A stretch of DNA of 64,000 nt, taken from positions 57,848 to 121,847 of the forward strand of contig JBNKNO010000004.1 in the NCBI GenBank assembly GCA_050293885.1, in the 5' to 3' direction. The DNA comes from Nitrogeniibacter sp050293885. Lineage in GTDB: Bacteria; Pseudomonadota; Gammaproteobacteria; Burkholderiales; Rhodocyclaceae. Shown here in pieces: positions 27,553 to 34,267 of this stretch. Position 1 is the stretch's first letter, and each line of letters begins with the position of its first letter. Below the pieces are notes generated by a model. The model had not been told where the DNA came from. It searched no databases and saw nothing but the letters and a program-made list of their open reading frames with translations. A program made the translations under genes and the position numbers.

Positions 27553-28241
27553 CCTCGCGCATCAATGCCTTGCGTGGGTTCTGCCGGGAGTTTGGCTTGA
27601 GCATTCCACAAGGAGCGCGCACCGGTATCGAAGCGATCAGCCGCGCCGTGGCCGATCCGGCCAGCGCCTTGCCCGAACTGATTCGGGAACCCATTCGACA
27701 GTTACTCGAAGAGATCCGTCTGCTCGAAGCCCGTATCGCCCAGATCGAACAACAACTGAGCCAATGCGCACGCCAAAGCGCTGCATGTCAGGCGTTGCTG
27801 TCCGTGCCGGGGATTGGACTGCTGACGGCCACCGCCATGGTGGCCGCCACTGGCGGGCATGTGAGCCACTTCAAGGACGCGCGACACTTCGCCAGCTGGT
27901 TCGGGCTCACACCCAAGGAGTATTCCTCCGGCTCGTCCCGGCGCTTGGGGCGCATCTCGAAGCGTGGGGACAAATACCTGCGCATGCTGCTCACTCACGG
28001 CGCCCGAGCCAGCCTCAGAGCTGCCACCGTCGCGCTGCAGGCCGGCAGACAAATCGATGCGCTCAGACAGTGGGGCTTGCAGGTTCAGCAACGAGCCTGT
28101 CACAACAAGGCCGCCTGCGCCCTGGCCAACAAGATGGCACGCATCTGCTATGCCGTGCTCAGGGATGGGGTGCCGTATGAATCGAACACCATCAGCGAGC
28201 AACGAAAAATGAACCGCGCCACCTTCGTCACCGCACACTGA
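27540..28241 (+). pseudogene. IS110-family transposase, 5'-truncated (piece B)
   Basis: 233 codons. Only the second half of an IS110/IS1111-type transposase is present. RTSRINALRGFCREFGL follows the missing DEDD catalytic domain, a coiled-coil stretch (LLEEIRLLEARIAQIEQQL) comes next, then the Transposase_20 domain (LLSVPGIGLLTATAMVAA, FASWFGLTPKEYSSG, GRISKRGDKYLRMLLTHGAR with the conserved Ser/Gly motifs). Full proteins are about 320-350 aa, so roughly 110 N-terminal residues are lost. It borders the last attC of the cassette cluster at about 28500. Confidence 0.8.
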
Positions 28242-28501
28242 ACCGTTTCACCCACCACCACTTGCCACAAGACTGATCGCCCATCATGGCCAACCGGATC
28301 ACACCGACGGGAACCGACGCCGATAACTTTGCCGGCAGCGTGCCTGCCGCTTGGAGCGTGTGGCGCATTCCCGGCAGATTCCATGACGGCACGGGCCAAA
28401 GCGAGCCCACTCAAGATGCCGGATATACGACTGCAAGTGATTTATCCGTCTGGACCAGACTGTCGATCAGACTTGATTTGTGGGGGAGTCCATATACGCC
28501 A

Positions 28502-28508
28502 GGTTAGG
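28502..28508 (-). repeat. Truncated attC: R'' core only, next to IS110 remnant
   Basis: Minus strand ACCTAAC overlaps the stop of the last cassette gene, as in the other cassettes. No matching R' (GTTRRRY) or palindromic arm follows before the IS110 fragment, so the site looks interrupted. Confidence 0.5.
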
Positions 28509-28794
28509 TTTGATTAACGACAATTTGATTTCCGTTCACCACGACGTCAATAACTAAGACGAAAAATCCGAGCGCCAGCCAGCATAAGAAGAAAATTCTG
28601 AGCACGCTTTGCACCTTCGTTGGCCGTCCCACCTGCGTATAGAGCGAAGAGGCAATGGTTCGGAGTGAAAGGCGCTGAGACAGTGCGATGTAGATATTTA
28701 GTGCCAATAGTCCAACCACGGCAACCCCCGTGATTTGGAAGATCAGCTCCTGCTGCCCAGGGACAAATGGCCAGATCGCGCGCAGTGTATCCAT
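28504..28794 (-). CDS. Cassette ORF 1: two-TM membrane protein
   Basis: 96 aa from MDTLRAIWPFVPGQQ (longer frames run into attC). Two membrane segments: residues about 20-40 (TGVAVVGLLALNIYIALSQ) and 65-88 (LRIFFLCWLALGFFVLVIDV). No family recognised. It starts 13 bp after attC 28807-28902, the normal position of a cassette gene. Confidence 0.65.
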   Translation of the reverse strand: MDTLRAIWPFVPGQQELIFQITGVAVVGLLALNIYIALSQRLSLRTIASSLYTQVGRPTKVQSVLRIFFLCWLALGFFVLVIDVVVNGNQIVVNQT

Positions 28795-28806
28795 AACTTT
28801 CCTAAA

Positions 28807-28902
28807 ACCTAACGTGCAGCTTGAGCCGACGCCGGAGCGCGCAGCGCGGAGGGAAACCAAAAGCGCAGCTTTTGGGCGGTCGGCTCGAAGCGTTTGTTAG
28901 CC
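28807..28902 (-). repeat. attC site
   Basis: Minus strand: GGCTAAC ... GTTAGGT with internal complementary arms (GTCGGCTC / GAGCCGAC) and a GC-rich inner stem. About 96 bp. Confidence 0.8.
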
Positions 28903-29187
28903 ATGGCGGCTCCTGAGCGATTTTCGCAACGGGAACCACGGTGGATTGCGGGGCACCGCATGGCGTTTGGAAAATTTCTCAAGAATTTCAGCCTCACCAT
29001 ACATCTGACGATATAGCGAGACTGCAGCAAGCCTGCGGTTCCGCCAACGTGCCCTACATGAACCAATTAAAGCTTTGCGTTCTCTGGCTGCAAGATTATT
29101 GAGCAGCCCAATAAATGCGCTACTCGATAACGTACGCCATTGAGATTTAATCGTGCCGTTCGGATTGCCAGGAAGCCAGAGTTTCAT
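28897..29187 (-). CDS. Cassette ORF 2: basic protein of unknown function
   Basis: 96 aa, rich in Arg/Lys (ALIGSCRARWRNRRLAAVSL, RNPPWFPLRKSLRSRHG). No membrane segment or known domain recognised. Its stop lies in the R'' core of its attC and its start is 3 bp from the next attC, which is a tight cassette layout. Confidence 0.6.
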   Translation of the reverse strand: MKLWLPGNPNGTIKSQWRTLSSSAFIGLLNNLAARERKALIGSCRARWRNRRLAAVSLYRQMYGEAEILEKFSKRHAVPRNPPWFPLRKSLRSRHG

Positions 29188-29190
29188 GAT

Positions 29191-29262
29191 GGCTAACGAA
29201 TTAGCTCAGCCGACGGAAAAATGCGCAGCGTTTTAACGGTCGGATGGAGCGCATTGTTGGGC
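29191..29262 (-). repeat. attC site
   Basis: 72 bp; minus strand GCCCAAC ... GTTAGCC. The inner arms match the CAGCCGACGG / CGGTCGG pattern shared with three other sites in this cluster. Confidence 0.85.
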
Positions 29263-29275
29263 GAAAACCGTTGAT

Positions 29276-29647
29276 TCATTTTGCTAGTACCCTCGAAACC
29301 TCAGCACTAACAGCAGGGTCGCCGTCTTTACGGGGAAACGCTAACCGGTAGTCGCGCACCGCGCTAAGAACACGCTGGATTTCTTGCCTATCGGAAGCGC
29401 CCGCGTACGAACCGACAAGAACCAAATTTCCGTCGAGGGTCGACTCAAGAAGCTCTGCTGCGCGTTCGTTCGATCCGTCGCGTATGGACTTAAGAGCTTC
29501 TAAGCTGACCGCGATATCTGCACCGAGCTCACTTACCGCAACATGCTCCACGAAGCGTTGGCCCAGCACAAATACCAATAGCGCCCCCACGGCGATACCC
29601 GAGCAAAAAACGGCTCCAACAAGAAAATGGCGCCGTATGGAAGTCAT
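29276..29647 (-). CDS. Cassette ORF 3: membrane-anchored small protein
   Basis: 123 aa from MTSIRRHFLVGAVFCSG. One N-terminal membrane helix (residues about 8-30) is followed by a soluble helical part (AVSLEALKSIRDGSNERAAE, RVLSAVRDYRLAFPRKDGD). It may face the periplasm. No family recognised. The ATG lies 3 bp outside the upstream attC. Confidence 0.65.
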   Translation of the reverse strand: MTSIRRHFLVGAVFCSGIAVGALLVFVLGQRFVEHVAVSELGADIAVSLEALKSIRDGSNERAAELLESTLDGNLVLVGSYAGASDRQEIQRVLSAVRDYRLAFPRKDGDPAVSAEVSRVLAK

Positions 29648-29650
29648 GAC

Positions 29651-29722
29651 GCCCAACGTGAAAGCTCAGCCGACGGCAAAATGCGCAGCGTTTTGCAGGT
29701 CGGATGCAGCGCAGGGTTAGAC
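29651..29722 (-). repeat. attC site
   Basis: 72 bp; minus strand GTCTAAC ... GTTGGGC. Internal AAAATGCGCAGCGTTTT stem as in sites 29191, 32087 and 33342. Confidence 0.88.
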
Positions 29723-30136
29723 CGCATTTCGTTCCCGCCCGCTGAGGCGCCCTTCCAGTAGCCCCGCCAGGAGGAAACCGATGCCCGCTGCAATGAAGAA
29801 CGCACATAATGAATAGCCCTCTTGCGCATTGGCGCGTTTTAGCGACAGAAAACCAATGAGACCTAACGAAACGCCACCCCAAAAAATCATTTCAGAAAAA
29901 TTTACGTATTTCTGAATTCTCACCCACCAATCGGACTCACTCCTGTTAGCGAAGTGGTTGAGCAGCATTAAGAGCGGAGGAGCAAATAGACCAAAGCAAA
30001 TCAGCAGCATGAGATTCGAAGCATCAAAGCCTGCGCCTACGAACGCCCTGTAGTCGGCGAAACTTAGTCCTTGCGGCACGCCCTGCAGCAGGCCAAGAAA
30101 GACAGCATTGCGGTGCGGATGGCGAAGCAAATTCAT
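29717..30136 (-). CDS. Cassette ORF 4: multi-pass membrane protein
   Basis: 139 aa with about three membrane segments (LMLLICFGLFAPPLLMLLNH, MIFWGGVSLGLIGFLSL, LCAFFIAAGIGFLLAGLLEG). The N-terminus is amphipathic. No family recognised. It ends inside the R'' core of its attC. Confidence 0.65.
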   Translation of the reverse strand: MNLLRHPHRNAVFLGLLQGVPQGLSFADYRAFVGAGFDASNLMLLICFGLFAPPLLMLLNHFANRSESDWWVRIQKYVNFSEMIFWGGVSLGLIGFLSLKRANAQEGYSLCAFFIAAGIGFLLAGLLEGRLSGRERNAV

Positions 30137-30139
30137 GCG

Positions 30140-30206
30140 GTCTAACGTTTGAATTCACCGGACTGCGCGGCTTTTTGCGCAGGTCCGGTGGAATGATGGG
30201 TTGGGC
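30140..30206 (-). repeat. attC site
   Basis: 67 bp; minus strand GCCCAAC ... GTTAGAC, with ACCGGACtGCGC / GCGCAgGTCCGGT arms. A different inner sequence from the 72-bp group. Confidence 0.82.
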
Positions 30207-30224
30207 ACCACGTGGAACGCGCTC

Positions 30225-30662
30225 TCACGTTAGCAAGCTCCACGCCGAGAAAATGAGCAAGGGAACGCCTGAGACCAAGAGCACAAGCATCAACCCAACT
30301 GGCAGCTTCTGAGAGAGGCAGTATGCGACAACGGCTTCGCTAGGCTCCCGCTTTGAAATGAGAGCTGACAAAGGCAATACAAAAAGCGGCGTAGAAAGCA
30401 TAAGACCGAAACCGAGGCCCAAAGGGCGCCAGTCATGACTAGAAAATTCGGCCCATCGGTAAAGAACAATTGCGCTTAGCAACCCCAAAAAAGACAGCCA
30501 GTTCGTGACTTTGATCGGGGTTCGAAACTCTCGAAGTAGCGTGTTCGCAGACTTTCCCCGGAATACCTTAGGAATCCAGCCCGAGAGCGCAGCACTCAGC
30601 GCTACCGCAAGAGCCCCGCCAATTAGGCCACTAATGATGGGACGAACGTCGTCAAAACTCAT
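30225..30662 (-). CDS. Cassette ORF 5: four-TM membrane protein
   Basis: 145 aa from MSFDDVRPIISGLIGG; upstream ATGs fall inside the attC and are not used. Membrane segments lie at about 9-27, 50-66, 76-98 and 119-142. No family recognised. RBS not obvious. Confidence 0.65.
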   Translation of the reverse strand: MSFDDVRPIISGLIGGALAVALSAALSGWIPKVFRGKSANTLLREFRTPIKVTNWLSFLGLLSAIVLYRWAEFSSHDWRPLGLGFGLMLSTPLFVLPLSALISKREPSEAVVAYCLSQKLPVGLMLVLLVSGVPLLIFSAWSLLT

Positions 30663-30665
30663 GGT

Positions 30666-30785
30666 GCCCAACGCCCGCATCAGTGGGCAGCCGTAGTGGA
30701 GCCACTTTTGTGGTAAAAAGGAGCGAAGCGACGCACCACAAAAATGGCGGAACGTAGGTTGCTCCACTGCATGCGTTTGTTATGT
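30666..30785 (-). repeat. attC site, long form
   Basis: 120 bp; minus strand ACATAAC ... GTTGGGC with long arms (GTGGAGCCACTTTTGTGG / CCACAAAAATGGCGG and GCAGTGGAGCAAC pairing). Confidence 0.8.
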
Positions 30786-31148
30786 GAGACAAACGTTTTT
30801 ACCACAAATTGGGCAAATTGCTTGTTTAACATGACTTGCAAGTTTGATTTGGCATTTGTTGCACTCCCCTAGCTGGAGAAAAGGCTCACCATTACCAACT
30901 TTCCATGATTTGTCGTATTGCGTCTTATCTTCGGAAGCAATCAAATTGTATTCCCAAGGTTGCCAGATAGAGTCGCCCGTAAATTTTTCTCGCTCAACAT
31001 TACATAGGACTGTTTTAGACTGGTAGCCATACTCACCACCTAATTCTTGGACGGAGCAGTCACTCCTGCAATTTAGCGCTGAGCTAACTATGTGGTTAAG
31101 CTCTACGAGATTGCATTCACTTAGATATTTGATGATTTCTTCTTTCAT
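30780..31148 (-). CDS. Cassette ORF 6: zinc-ribbon protein of unknown function
   Basis: 122 aa. The C-terminus has CNKCQIKLASHVKQAICPIC and then GKNVC, a four-Cys zinc ribbon. The N-terminal half has further cysteines (LNCRSDCSV) and acidic helices. Its base composition is clearly more AT-rich than the surrounding core genes, a sign of foreign origin. The role is unknown. Confidence 0.65.
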   Translation of the reverse strand: MKEEIIKYLSECNLVELNHIVSSALNCRSDCSVQELGGEYGYQSKTVLCNVEREKFTGDSIWQPWEYNLIASEDKTQYDKSWKVGNGEPFLQLGECNKCQIKLASHVKQAICPICGKNVCLT

Positions 31149-31215
31149 AAATATGTAAGAGTTCCAATTGAATTTCTAAAATATCATCTTTGAACACACC
31201 GGAACGAATCCGATC

Positions 31216-31290
31216 ACATAACGTTGGAGTTGTGGGGCCGGGAAAAATGCGCAGCATTTTTGACGGTCACACACGAACGAAGGGTTAGGC
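31216..31290 (-). repeat. attC site
   Basis: 75 bp; minus strand GCCTAAC ... GTTATGT. The inner part (TGTGGGGCCGGGAAAAATGC) is nearly identical to the next site at 31673. Confidence 0.85.
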
Positions 31291-31297
31291 GATGTTT

Positions 31298-31666
31298 TCA
31301 CTCGGCCTCCTGCAGCAAGCTTAAGATGGGCAAGTAACCATCTGCCTGAGCAAGGGCCAAAGGAGTAAGACCCTCTTGGTTTCTAGCAGTAAGGTTTGCA
31401 CCTGACGCAAGCAATAGCCCAATAAGGTGAGCTTGCCGTGAAACCACAGCCTCATGTAATGGAGTATTGCCTTCAGAGTCTGAGGCGTTTACGTCGGCAC
31501 CAGCGCCCACAAGAAGTTGAATCGCCTTTTCATCCCCAAGCGTCGCCATCCAGTGCAACGGCGTTTCACCACCACTCCCGCGCGAACCGATACCAATGTC
31601 TTCGGAGCGACCCGCAAAGGCTGGTGAAGCGGCCACATCGGAAAGGACCTCAGACAGCGTGAGCAT
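31298..31666 (-). CDS. Cassette ORF 7: ankyrin-repeat protein
   Basis: 122 aa from MLTLSEVLSDVAASPAF. Three ankyrin repeats: GGETPLHWMATLGDEKAIQL, EGNTPLHEAVVSRQAHLIGL and EGLTPLALAQADGYLPILSL, joined by LVGAGADVNASDS and LLASGANLTARNQ. Such proteins mediate protein-protein contact; the partner is unknown. No signal peptide. Confidence 0.8.
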   Translation of the reverse strand: MLTLSEVLSDVAASPAFAGRSEDIGIGSRGSGGETPLHWMATLGDEKAIQLLVGAGADVNASDSEGNTPLHEAVVSRQAHLIGLLLASGANLTARNQEGLTPLALAQADGYLPILSLLQEAE

Positions 31667-31672
31667 GCGTTC

Positions 31673-31747
31673 GCCTAACGAATGAGTTGTGGGGCCGGGA
31701 AAAATGCGCAGCATTTTGGACGGTCCCACACGAACGTATTGTTGGGC
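31673..31747 (-). repeat. attC site
   Basis: 75 bp; minus strand GCCCAAC ... GTTAGGC; near-copy of site 31216. Confidence 0.87.
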
Positions 31748-31753
31748 GCGCGG

Positions 31754-32077
31754 CTAGTTTGGCTGAACATAAAAATAACCTACTTCGTTGGCCGGAACAG
31801 TGTGGGGCCGCCCTGCAAGGGTGCCAACAAGTTCAACTGCGTACACCGGAACCCCTTTCGGTGAAAACCGATGAACGAGGGTAGCCCCAGCGGGAACCAC
31901 CACAGAAAGAGAACCATTGGAGGCGGTAAACGGCTCAGTGGTGGTGACTGGTTTGTTCGCATACGGGACCGCAAGCAGATCGACGTCGATGGCGAAGAGC
32001 TCCACTGCAACAACAAAGCCAACGACCGACCCCGCAATGGCTGAACAACACCCGATCAATACCGTATGAGATGTCAT
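31754..32077 (-). CDS. Cassette ORF 8: single-TM small protein
   Basis: 107 aa from MTSHTVLIGCCSAIAGSV. An N-terminal hydrophobic segment (about 5-30) is followed by a beta-rich, probably extracytoplasmic domain (NGSLSVVVPAGATLVHRFSP, GVPVYAVELVGTLAGRPHTV). No family recognised. Confidence 0.65.
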   Translation of the reverse strand: MTSHTVLIGCCSAIAGSVVGFVVAVELFAIDVDLLAVPYANKPVTTTEPFTASNGSLSVVVPAGATLVHRFSPKGVPVYAVELVGTLAGRPHTVPANEVGYFYVQPN

Positions 32078-32086
32078 TTTGTTAGC

Positions 32087-32158
32087 GCCCAACGACCAAG
32101 CTCAGCCGACGGCAAAATGCGCAGCGTTTTGCAGGTCGGATGAAGCGCCTTGTTGGGC
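32087..32158 (-). repeat. attC site
   Basis: 72 bp; minus strand GCCCAAC ... GTTGGGC, almost identical inside to 29651. Confidence 0.88.
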
Positions 32159-32177
32159 ACAAATTGCACGGTTGTTT

Positions 32178-32435
32178 CTACTGCCAACATTGGAACGCCC
32201 CTACGTAGGCAATAACAGCAGTGACTAGCACAATACCTCCCGAAATTCGAAGACGTTCAGCACGCACCGACCGCTCGTAAATGCGGCTGTAGAACGGCCA
32301 CCACAGTGACACTGCCAAAAACTTTTGTGCCTGCCCTTCCCGTGCTTCAGCTTTCAAGTACGGCACCGCTAGGAAAGAAAGGACGAGATATACGACACTT
32401 AACAGCAAGGCAAGAGCGAGCAAAATATTCGCCAT
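32178..32435 (-). CDS. Cassette ORF 9: small membrane protein
   Basis: 85 aa from MANILLALALLLSVVYLVL; the ATG at 32453 lies inside the attC. Two membrane segments, at about 2-24 and 62-82, flank a basic loop (YSRIYERSVRAERLRIS). No family recognised. Confidence 0.62.
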   Translation of the reverse strand: MANILLALALLLSVVYLVLSFLAVPYLKAEAREGQAQKFLAVSLWWPFYSRIYERSVRAERLRISGGIVLVTAVIAYVGAFQCWQ

Positions 32436-32447
32436 CGGTTGATTTAT

Positions 32448-32542
32448 GCCCAACGTAGAGGTAACCGGCGACCGGAGGCCGCAGGCCGGAGGGGACCTGA
32501 CGGCGTAGCCGGCAGGGCGTCCAGTTGACCGCCGGGTTGGGC
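32448..32542 (-). repeat. attC site
   Basis: 95 bp; minus strand GCCCAAC ... GTTGGGC with a GC-rich inner stem (GGCCGCAGGCC). Confidence 0.82.
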
Positions 32543-32576
32543 GCCAAGTGGTCCAAAATAGCGCAAGGGTTTGGAT

Positions 32577-32867
32577 TCAAATTGCTTCATCAAATAGCGA
32601 AGACCATATGTGGGTAAGCCACTCGTGTAGTTGATGCTGGTCGGCGAACTCTTGACCGGTTAGCGCTTGAACTTCGGCGAGTGGGATGGCTCTTAACGTG
32701 AGCGCTTGGCGAAGTTGCTCCTTAAAGGCACCCAGACGCCTATTCCACTCGGGGTCCTTTACGTCTTGTTGTAGTTCATTCAGTTCAAACCATTCGACGT
32801 GGAGATAATCTCGAAGAATGGTTCTCAACGGTTCCGGAACTGTAACGATCGGATTGGCCGGACTCAT
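32577..32867 (-). CDS. Cassette ORF 10: acidic soluble protein
   Basis: 96 aa from MSPANPIVTVPEPLRTIL. All-helical and acidic (DYLHVEWFELNELQQDVKDP, EFADQHQLHEWLTHIW). Size and charge would suit an immunity or antitoxin-like protein, but no partner is visible and I do not assign one. Confidence 0.6.
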   Translation of the reverse strand: MSPANPIVTVPEPLRTILRDYLHVEWFELNELQQDVKDPEWNRRLGAFKEQLRQALTLRAIPLAEVQALTGQEFADQHQLHEWLTHIWSSLFDEAI

Positions 32868-32882
32868 ATCGCTGCTGAAGGT

Positions 32883-32969
32883 GCCCAACGTATAGCTAAC
32901 CGGCGCTGCGCGGCTTTATCGCGCAGCGTCCAGCGACCGAAGGGAGCGGGGTTGAGCGCGATGTTAGGT
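32883..32969 (-). repeat. attC site
   Basis: 87 bp; minus strand ACCTAAC ... GTTGGGC, with an inner GCTGCGCGG...TCGCGCAGC stem. Confidence 0.82.
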
Positions 32970-33335
32970 GTTGCTTTCATGGCCGGGCACTGAAACACCA
33001 AGAAAGATTTTTAGATCACTCGCAACGTCGTCAGCATGACCCCGAACATATGGGTCTTGGTCGACTAAGGCGCGTGAAATAACAGGGATAGCTCGCTCCA
33101 AATTGAGCGCACGGCAGGTGCGTGCGATATGGCCAAGGCCCAAGATCGCATTACCTCGGACATTGAAATTTGGATGGTTGGCTAAGTTGAAACATATTTC
33201 TTCAGCCCATTCGCGTTCACAGTCTGGAGCATTCATGCCAACCACGATAGGAACGTAGAGCAATTCGCTAGGGTCTCCCTTTGCGACAACTGCCTCGACA
33301 TCCTTTTCTGTCCAACCTTCTGTGAATGGGCCCAT
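32964..33335 (-). CDS. Cassette ORF 11: HEAT-like repeat protein
   Basis: 123 aa. The stretches NVRGNAILGLGHIARTCRAL and YVRGHADDVASDLKIF have the pattern of HEAT/armadillo repeats. The N-terminus is EGWTEKDVEAVVAKGDPSEL. A soluble binding scaffold is likely. The start 33335 is 6 bp from the upstream attC. Confidence 0.7.
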   Translation of the reverse strand: MGPFTEGWTEKDVEAVVAKGDPSELLYVPIVVGMNAPDCEREWAEEICFNLANHPNFNVRGNAILGLGHIARTCRALNLERAIPVISRALVDQDPYVRGHADDVASDLKIFLGVSVPGHESNT

Positions 33336-33341
33336 TGCGAC

Positions 33342-33413
33342 ACCTAACGAATTAGCTCAGCCGACGGCAAAATGCGCAGCTTTTTGACGGTCGGCTGGAG
33401 CGCCGGGTTGGGC
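33342..33413 (-). repeat. attC site
   Basis: 72 bp; minus strand GCCCAAC ... GTTAGGT; same inner stem family as 29191. Confidence 0.88.
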
Positions 33414-33420
33414 GTTTGCA

Positions 33421-33726
33421 TCAGTCACCCCCGCCATTACCCGCTGAGTGCGAGGCGTCATGCCGTGCCGCTGCAGCTAAATCAATGGCCTCTCCGTCAG
33501 TCATTGGGCTGTGCTGTGCAGCACCACCCTGTGATCTTGGTGCGTCAAGTGCTCGGTTGATACTCGCGATGACAAGTGCGCCAACAACCGGAACAAGCCA
33601 AACCAAAAGTAGCTGGGTGCGCCGTTGATCAACTGACACCGATTCACTACGCAGCAACATTATGGTTACCCAAATGTTGAATGAAAGCACAAAGAAGAAA
33701 ATACAGACAAACACGAACCACGGCAT
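33421..33726 (-). CDS. Cassette ORF 12: two-TM membrane protein (first cassette)
   Basis: 101 aa. Membrane segments are FVFVCIFFFVLSFNIWVTIM (4-24) and LLLVWLVPVVGALVIASINR (40-60). The second resembles the PLDc_N-type hairpin (WLVPVxGALV) but is too short to call. The polar tail is His/Ala-rich. It is the cassette nearest the putative attI end. Confidence 0.65.
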   Translation of the reverse strand: MPWFVFVCIFFFVLSFNIWVTIMLLRSESVSVDQRRTQLLLVWLVPVVGALVIASINRALDAPRSQGGAAQHSPMTDGEAIDLAAAARHDASHSAGNGGGD

Positions 33727-33734
33727 TTCACAAC

Positions 33735-33741
33735 GCCCAAC
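33735..33741 (-). repeat. Outer recombination core (GTTGGGC) at the head of the cassette cluster
   Basis: Minus strand GTTGGGC lies 8 bp before the first cassette gene. It is where attI or a preceding attC would join. No palindromic arm follows upstream, so it could be an attI relic. Confidence 0.45.
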
Positions 33742-34267
33742 GTGAAGTAGACACCAAATGGGAGAGTAAACAGGATATACGACAGGTGGATAACACCATC
33801 GCCTGTTCTAGAACGCGGGTCATTGCTGCCCCCTCTCTTGATGTCATCCAAAATTTGTCGGATATCACTTTACGCACACTCAGGCGCGATAGCGGCACTG
33901 CGTTCCGCCCTGCCTGTACCGCCAACGAACCACATCCGCGCCGCCGCGACGAGATTGCCGCCATCAAATTGCGCCCGGCAATATGACAAAAGGTAACCAC
34001 GAACCCGGGCTGGCGCAATACCCTTGCGTGATGCGCCGCGCTGGCCAAAGTCCGCAGGCAGGTCTTCCAAACGCGTGACGTTTTCGCGTGGCTTGGTGTT
34101 GCCACCGCAGATCACACGCTTCCTCGCCACTCGCCCGCCCCGGTCGCGACTACGCCACATTGCGTATTCCGCCATGGTGCACCGCTCCCTAAGCTGCCAG
34201 TCATGCATTGCCCAAGCCCGGTCGACAACGGCCGGGAACCGACTTCAGCCCACTGGGAGATTCATCA
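33742..34267. other. Region between cassette cluster and urtA, no convincing gene
   Basis: About 525 bp. This is where an integron integrase and attI would be expected, but neither strand shows tyrosine-recombinase motifs. A minus-strand frame at 33870-34208 (112 codons) is basic and matches nothing I know. The stretch probably holds the urtA promoter at its right end; I found no convincing sigma54 or NtrC site there, only a half-site TGGTGCA at 34175. Confidence 0.5.

Noticed and set aside
26136..27611. 491-codon minus-strand frame across miaA
   Set aside because: Gly/Ala-rich shadow running across miaA and its neighbours.
33870..34208. 112-codon minus-strand frame where an integrase was expected
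   Set aside because: No tyrosine-recombinase motifs and no recognisable family; left as non-coding with doubt.
34020..34267. Sigma54 and NtrC sites before urtA
   Set aside because: Candidate GG/GC pairs have spacing of 9 or 12, not 10, and only an NtrC half-site is present.
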